Positions 58,101-64,000 of a DNA stretch of 64,000 nt are shown here, piece after piece. Every line of letters begins with the position of its first letter. The stretch's first letter is position 1. This DNA is from Dendrocalamus latiflorus. Lineage: Eukaryota; Streptophyta; Magnoliopsida; Poales; Poaceae. The position numbers were made by a program, and so were the translations under genes. The notes below the pieces were generated by a model. It ran no database searches and had not been told where the DNA came from. It saw nothing but the letters and a program-made list of their open reading frames with translations. The DNA is taken from NCBI GenBank assembly GCA_017311315.1, contig CM029613.1, forward strand, positions 2,501 through 66,500. Reading direction: 5' to 3'.

Positions 58101-61100
58101 TGTGACCTATACCTCACGATTTTGAGCTTTTCTAGTTGTTCTGGGGTTACCGTAGCAGTATGGGGATTTTTACATTTCGGAGCACATTCGGCTGAAAGCG
58201 TGACATATAGCTCACGATTTTAGCTTTTCTAGTCGTTTTGGGGTTACTTGAAGAGTGCGTGGAATTTTATTTTTCGGAGCACATTTGGCCGAAAGCGTGA
58301 CCTATTGCTCACGATTTCAGCTTTTCTAGTCGTTTTGGGGTTACTTGAAGAGTGCGTGGATTTTTATTTTTCGGAGCACATTTGGCCGAAAGCGTGACCT
58401 AGAGCTAACAAATTTTAGCTTTTCTAGTCGTTTTGGGGTTACGACAGCTGTCCAGGTATTTTTATTTTAAGGAGCAAATTTGGACGAAAGTGTGATCTAT
58501 AGCTCACGATTTCAGCTTTTCTAGTCGTTCCAGGGTTACTGGAGGTCTCCGGGGATTTTTTTTCGCGTCACATTTGGCCGAAATTGTGACCTATAGCTCA
58601 CGATTTTTGGCTTTTCTAGTCGTTCAGCGGTTACCGGAGCAATCGGGGGAATTTTCTCTCTCGGAGCAGATTTGGCCGAAAGCGTGACCTATAGCTCACG
58701 ATGTTCAGCTTTTCTAGTCATTTCGGGGTTATCTGGGCTGTCCGGGGATTTTTATTTCTCAAAGCATATTTGGCCGAAAGCATGACCTATATCTCACGAT
58801 ATTCAGCTTTTCTAGTCATTCCAGGGTTACCGGACCTGTCCAGGGATTTTTATTTTTCAGAGCACATTTGACCGAAAGCGTGACCTATAACTCACCATTT
58901 TAGCTTTTCTAGTCGTTCCGGGGTTTCCGGACCAGTGCGGGAATTTTTATTTTTAAGAGCACAGTTGTACGAAAGCGTGACCTATAGCTAAAGATATTTG
59001 GCCTTTCTAGTCGTTCCAGAGTTACTGTGCCAAGCTGGGATTTTTAATTTTTGGAGCATATCTGGCCGAAAGAGTGATCTATAACTCACGATTTTGTGCT
59101 TTTCTAGTCGTTGTAGGGTTACCGGAGCATTCCAACAATTTTTGTTTCTCGTGGCAGATTTGGCCGAAAGCGTGACCTATAGCTCACAATTTTGAGCTTT
59201 TCTAGTCGTTCTGGGGTTACCGCAGCAGTCCGGGGATTTTTACTTTTCGGAGCACATTCGGCTGAAAGCATGACGTATAGCTCACGATTTCAGCTTTTCT
59301 AGTCGTTCTAGGTTTACTTGACGAGTGCGGGGATTTTTTTTATTCGGAGCACATTTGGCCGAAAGCGTGACCTTCAGTTTTTCTAGTCGTTCGAGGATTG
59401 ACGGGCCAGCCCAGGGATTCTTATTGTTTGGAGCAGATTTGGCCGAAAGAGTGACCCACAGCTAACGATCATCAACTTTTCTAGTCGTTGCAGGGTTACC
59501 TGCAGTGCATTCCGGGGATTTCTGTCGCATCACATTTTGCCGAAAGGGTGACCCATAGCTCAAGATTTTCCGCTTTTCTAGTCGTTCCGGGGTTACTGGA
59601 GGACTCCGGGACTTTTTTTTCACATCACATTTGACCGAAAGCGTGACCTATAGCTCATGATTTTGAGTTTTTCTAGTGGTTCTGAGGTTACCGCTGCTGT
59701 CCAGGTATTTTTATTTTTCGGAGCACATTTGGCGGAATGCGTGACCTATAACTCACGATTTCAGCTTTTCTAGTCGTTCCGGGGTTACCGGACCAGTGCG
59801 GGGATTTTTATTTTTCGGGGCACATTTGGCCGAAAGCGTGACCTGTAGCTCAGATTTTCAGCTATTCTAGTCGTTCCGGGGTTACCGGGCATTCCGCGAA
59901 ATTTTATTTTTCGGAGCACATTTGGCCGAAAGAATGACCTATAGCTCACGATTTTCGACTTTCCTAGTCGTTGTAGGGTTACCGGAGCATTCCGACAATT
60001 TTTGTTTCTCGGGGCAGATTTGGCCGAAAGCGAAATCTATAGCTCACGATTTTGAGCTTTTCTAGTCGTTCTGGGGTTACCGCAGCAGTCCGGGGATTTT
60101 TACTTTTTGGAGCACATTCGGCTGAAAGCGTCGGCTGAAAGCGTGACGTATAGCTCACGATTTCAGCTTTTCTAGTCGTTTTGGGTTTACTTGACGAGTG
60201 CGGGGATTTTTATTATTCGAAGCACATTTAACCGAAAGCGTGACCTTCAGCTTTTCTACTTGTTCCAGGGTTAACGGGCCAGTCCGGGGAGTCTTATTTT
60301 ATGGAGCAGATTTGGCCGAAAGAGTGACCAATAGCTAACGATTATCAATTTTTCTAGTCATTCTAGGGTTACCGAAGCATTCCGGGGATTTCTGTCGCAT
60401 CACATTTTGCCGAAAGGGTGACCCATAGCTCAAGATTTTTCGCTTTTCTAGTCGTTCCGGGGTTACTGGAGGACTCCGGGGCTTTTTTTTCGCATCACAT
60501 TTGGCCGAAAACGTGATCTATAGCTCACGATTTTGAGTTTTTCTAGTCATTCTGAGGTTACCGCCGCTGTCCAGGTATTTTTATTTTTCGGAGCACATTT
60601 GGCTGAATGCGTGACCTATAGCTCACGATTTCAGCTTTTCTAGTCGTTCCGGGGTTACCGGACCAGTGCGGGAATTTTTATTTTTCGGAGCACATTTGGC
60701 CGAAAGCGTGACCTATAGATCACGATTTTCAGCTTTTCTAGTCGTTCTAGGGTTAACGGGCCAGTCTGGGGATTCTTATTTTTCGATGCACATTTGGCCC
60801 AAAGAGTGACCTATAGCTCACGATTTTCAGCTTTCCTAGTCGTTCCAGGGTTACTGGGCATTCCACGGAGTTTTATTTTTCGGAGCACATTTGGCCGAAA
60901 GCGTGACCTATAGCTCACGATTTTCATCTTTTTTAGTCGTTCCGGGGTTACCGGGCATTCCGCGGAATTTTATTTTTCGGAGCACATTTGGCCGAAAGAG
61001 TGACCTATAGCTCACGATTTTCAACTTTGCTAGTCATTCCAGGGTTACCGGGCATTCCGCGGAATTTTATTTTTTGGATCACATTTGGCCGAAAGGGAGA

Positions 61101-64000
61101 CCCATAGCTCAGGATTTTCTGCTTTTTTAGTCATTCCGGGGTTACTGGAGGACTTCGGGGATTTTTTTTCGCATCACATTTGTCCGGAAGCGTGACCTAT
61201 AGCTCACGATTTTCAGCTTTTCTCGTCGTTCAACGGTTACCGGAGCAGTCGGCGGAATTTTGCTTCTCAGAGCAGATTTGGCCGAAAGCGTGACCTATAC
61301 CTCACGATTTTGAGCTTTTCTAGTTGTTCTGGGGTTACCTTAGCAGTATGGGGATTTTTACATTTCGGAGCACATTCGGCTGAAAGCGTGACATATAGCT
61401 CACGATTTCAGCTTTTCTAGTCGTTTTGGGGTTACTTGAAGAGTGCGTGGATTTTTATTTTTCGAAGCACATTTGGCCGAAAGCGTGACCTAGAGCTAAC
61501 GATTTTCAGCTTTTCTAGTCGTTCCGGGGTTACCGGACCAGTGCGGGAATTTTTATTTTTCGGAGCACATTTAGCCGAAAGCGTGACCTATAGCTCACGA
61601 TTTTCAACTTTACTAGTCATTCCAGGGTTTCCGGGCATTACGCGAAATTTTATATTTCGGAGCACATTTGGCCGAAAGAGTGACCTATAGCTCACGATTT
61701 TCAACTTTCCTAGTCGTTCCAGGGTTACCGGGCATTCCGTGGAATTTTATTTTTCGGAGCAAATTTGGCCGAAAGCGTGACCTATAGCTCACGATTTTCA
61801 GCTTTTCTAGTCGTTCCAGGGTTACCGGGCATTCCGCGGAATTTTATTTTTTGGAGCACATTTGGCAGAAAGAGTGACCTATAGCTCAGAGATTTTTAGC
61901 TTTTCTAGTCGTTCCGGGGTCACCAGAGCAGTCTGGGTACTTTTATTTTTCAGAGTACATTTGCCCGAAAGCTTGACCAATAGCTAAAGATTTAACTTTT
62001 CTAATCGTTTCGATGTTACCAGGGGATTCCGCAGAATTTTGTCGCATCACATTTGGTCGAAAGGGAGACCCATAGCTCAGGATTTTCTGCTTTTTTAGTC
62101 ATTCTGGGTTACTGGAGGACTTCGGGGATTTTTTTTCGCATCACATTTGTCCGAAAGCGTGACCTATAGCTCACGATTTTCAGCTTTTCTCGTCGTTCAA
62201 CGGTTACCGGAGCAGTCGGCGGAATTTTGTTTCTCAGAGCAGATTTGGCCGAAAGCGTGACCTATACCTCACGATTTTGAGCTTTTCTAGTTGTTCTGGG
62301 GTTACCGTAGCAGTATGGGGATTTTTACATTTCGGAGCACATTCGGCTGAAAGCGTGACATATAGCTCACGATTTCAGCTTTTCTAGTCGTTTTGGGGTT
62401 ACTTGAAGAGTGCGTGGATTTTTATTTTTCGGAGCACATTTGGCCGAAAGCGTGACCTAGAGCTAACGATTTTTAGCTTTTCTAGTCGTTCCGGGGTTAC
62501 CGGACCAGTGCGGGAATTTTTATTTTTCGGAGCACATTTGACCGAAAGAGTGACCTAAAGCTCACGATTTTCAACTTTCCTAGTCGTTCCACGGTACCAG
62601 AGCAGTCTGGGTATTTTTATATTTTGCTACAGATTTGGCCGAAAACGTGACCTATAACTCGCGATTTTCAGCTTTTCTCGTCGTTGTAGGGTTACCGGAG
62701 CATTCCGACAATTTTTGTTTCTCGGGGCAGATTTGGCCGAAAGCGTGTCCTATAGCTCCCAATTTTGAGCTTTTCTAGTCGTTCTGGGGTTACCGCAGCA
62801 GTCCGGGGATTTTTACTTTTCGGAACACATTCGGCTGAAAGCATGACGTATAGCTCACGATTTCAGCTTTTCTAGTCGTTCTAGGTTTACTTGACGAGTG
62901 CGGGGATTTTTTTTTATTCGGAGCACATTTGGCCGAAAGCGTGATCTTCAGTTTTTCTAGTCGTTTCAGGATTGACGGGCCAATCCGGGGATTCTTATTG
63001 TTTGGAGCAGATTTGGCCGAAAGAGTGACCCACAGCTAACGATCATCAACTTTTCTAGTCGTTCCAGGGTTACCAGTGCATTCCGGGGATTTCTGTCGCA
63101 TCACATTTTGCCAAAAGGGTGACCCATAGCTCAAGATTTTCCGCTTTTCTAGTCGTTCCGGGGTTACTGGAGGACTCCGGGGATTTTTTTTTCACATCAC
63201 ATTTGACCGAAAGCGTGACCTATAGCTCATGATTTTGAGTTTTTCTAGTCGTTCTGAGGTTACCGCTGCTGTCCAGGTATTTTTATTTTTTGGAGCACAT
63301 TTGGCGGAATGCGTGACCTATAGCTCACGATTTCAGCTTTTCTAGTCGTTCCGGGGTTACCGGGCCAGTGCGGCGATTTTTATTTTTCGGAGCACATTTG
63401 GCCGAAAGCGTGACCTATAGATCACGATTTTCAGCTTTTCTAGTCGTTCTAGGGTTAGCGGGCCAGTCTGGGGATTCTTATTTTTCGATGCACATTTGGC
63501 CCAAAGAGTGACCTATAGCTCACGATTTTCAGCTTTCCTAGTCGTTCCAGGGTTACTGGGCATTCCACGGAGTTTTATTTTTCGGAGCACATTTGGCCGA
63601 AAGCGTGACCTATAGCTCACGATTTTCAGCTTTTTTAGTCGTTCCGGGGTTACCGGGCATTCCGCGGAATTTTATTTTTCGGAGCACATTTGGCCGAAAG
63701 CGTGACCTGTAGCTCAGATTTTCAGCTTTTCTAGTCGTTCCGGGGTTACCGGGCATTCCGCGGAATTTTATTTTTCGGAGCACATTTGGCCGAAAGAATG
63801 ACCTATAGCTCACGATTTTCGACTTTCCTAGTCGTTGTAGGTTTACCGGAGCATTCCGACAATTTTGTTTCTCGGGGCAGATTTGGCCGAAAGCGAAACC
63901 TATAGCTCACGATTTTGAGCTTTTCTAGTCGTTCTGGGGTTACCGCAGCAGTCCGGGGATTTTTACTTTTAGGAGCACATTCGGCTGAAAGCGTCGGCTG
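49151..64000 (+). repeat. Satellite array with 3.17-3.86-kb higher-order units
   Basis: The landmark cattcggctgaaagcgt after gatttttacttt recurs at 49901, 53080, 56250, 60115 and 63978, giving periods of 3179, 3170, 3865 and 3863 bp. The 56.25-60.1-kb unit is longer, partly because it holds ~700 bp (58400-59100) also found at 36.55-37.25 kb. Runs of the short gcattccgcggaattttattt subtype recur near 50510-51270, 53690-54430, 56880-57710, 60840-61080, 61600-61870 and 63540-63800. Units are very similar to each other, and the window ends inside one. No gene is seen. Confidence 0.88.
57361..57554 (+). repeat. Identical single-monomer tandem duplication
   Basis: Two exact 97-bp copies (57361-57457 and 57458-57554) of a monomer with gtttccgggcattacgcg and the unusual tagatcacg dyad arm. 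The equivalent position in the neighbouring unit (~54178) has one copy, with the ordinary tagctcacg. Confidence 0.9.

Noticed and set aside
1..64000. Naming the species, or calling the array centromeric
   Set aside because: I do not recognise the monomer with certainty, and no centromere-specific retroelement (CRM-type Ty3) is present to support a centromeric location.

Overview
The window looks like plant heterochromatin, most likely from a grass. It is a long head-to-tail satellite array with one decayed Ty1-copia LTR retrotransposon inserted in it. The grass assignment is an inference from the style of the retroelement: a Sirevirus-type gag, repeated GGGGGAG tracts, and clustered GGTCTGACC palindromes in the LTRs. 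I see no host gene, tRNA, rRNA or CRISPR array.

Layout. Positions 1-6627 are satellite. Positions 6633-17726 are the retrotransposon, bounded by TG...CA and a perfect 5-bp target duplication GTCGC (6628-6632 and 17727-17731). Removing the element and one GTCGC rejoins an ordinary satellite monomer. Positions 17732-64000 are satellite again.

The satellite. The basic monomer is 97-98 bp, and I see it in one orientation only. That implies roughly 540 monomers (52.9 kb divided by 97.5; an estimate, not a count). Each monomer has a conserved core, CGTGACCTATAGCTCACG, which is an 18-bp imperfect dyad (16 of 18 positions symmetric; a few monomers are perfect). The core is followed by two T-rich tracts. 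Several monomer subtypes are arranged in large higher-order units. These are a ~190-bp dimer repeated four times near 4.1-4.9 kb, ~2.0-2.5-kb units at 17.7-23.3 kb, a ~5.8-kb unit at 23.3-34.0 kb with partial copies at 42-49 kb, an exact 4,050-bp tandem duplication at 33,471-41,570, and 3.17-3.86-kb units at 49-64 kb. Breakpoints between segments can be placed to within a few bases, and some fall out of monomer register.

The retrotransposon. Order: LTR, tRNA-Met-type primer site, gag with two zinc knuckles, protease, integrase, reverse transcriptase, RNase H, a 1.7-kb noncoding tail with six GGGGGAG tracts, LTR. One reading frame can be followed through most of gag-pol, but it is broken by at least ten in-frame stops and several frameshifts, so the element is dead. 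The LTRs differ by about 26 substitutions in the first ~570 aligned positions (hand count), and the 5' LTR lacks 345 bp found in the 3' LTR.

The most interesting signals are the dyad in every monomer, the layered recent duplications with traceable breakpoints, and a gag spacer with seven regularly placed CxxC motifs. I found no convincing new protein-coding system.
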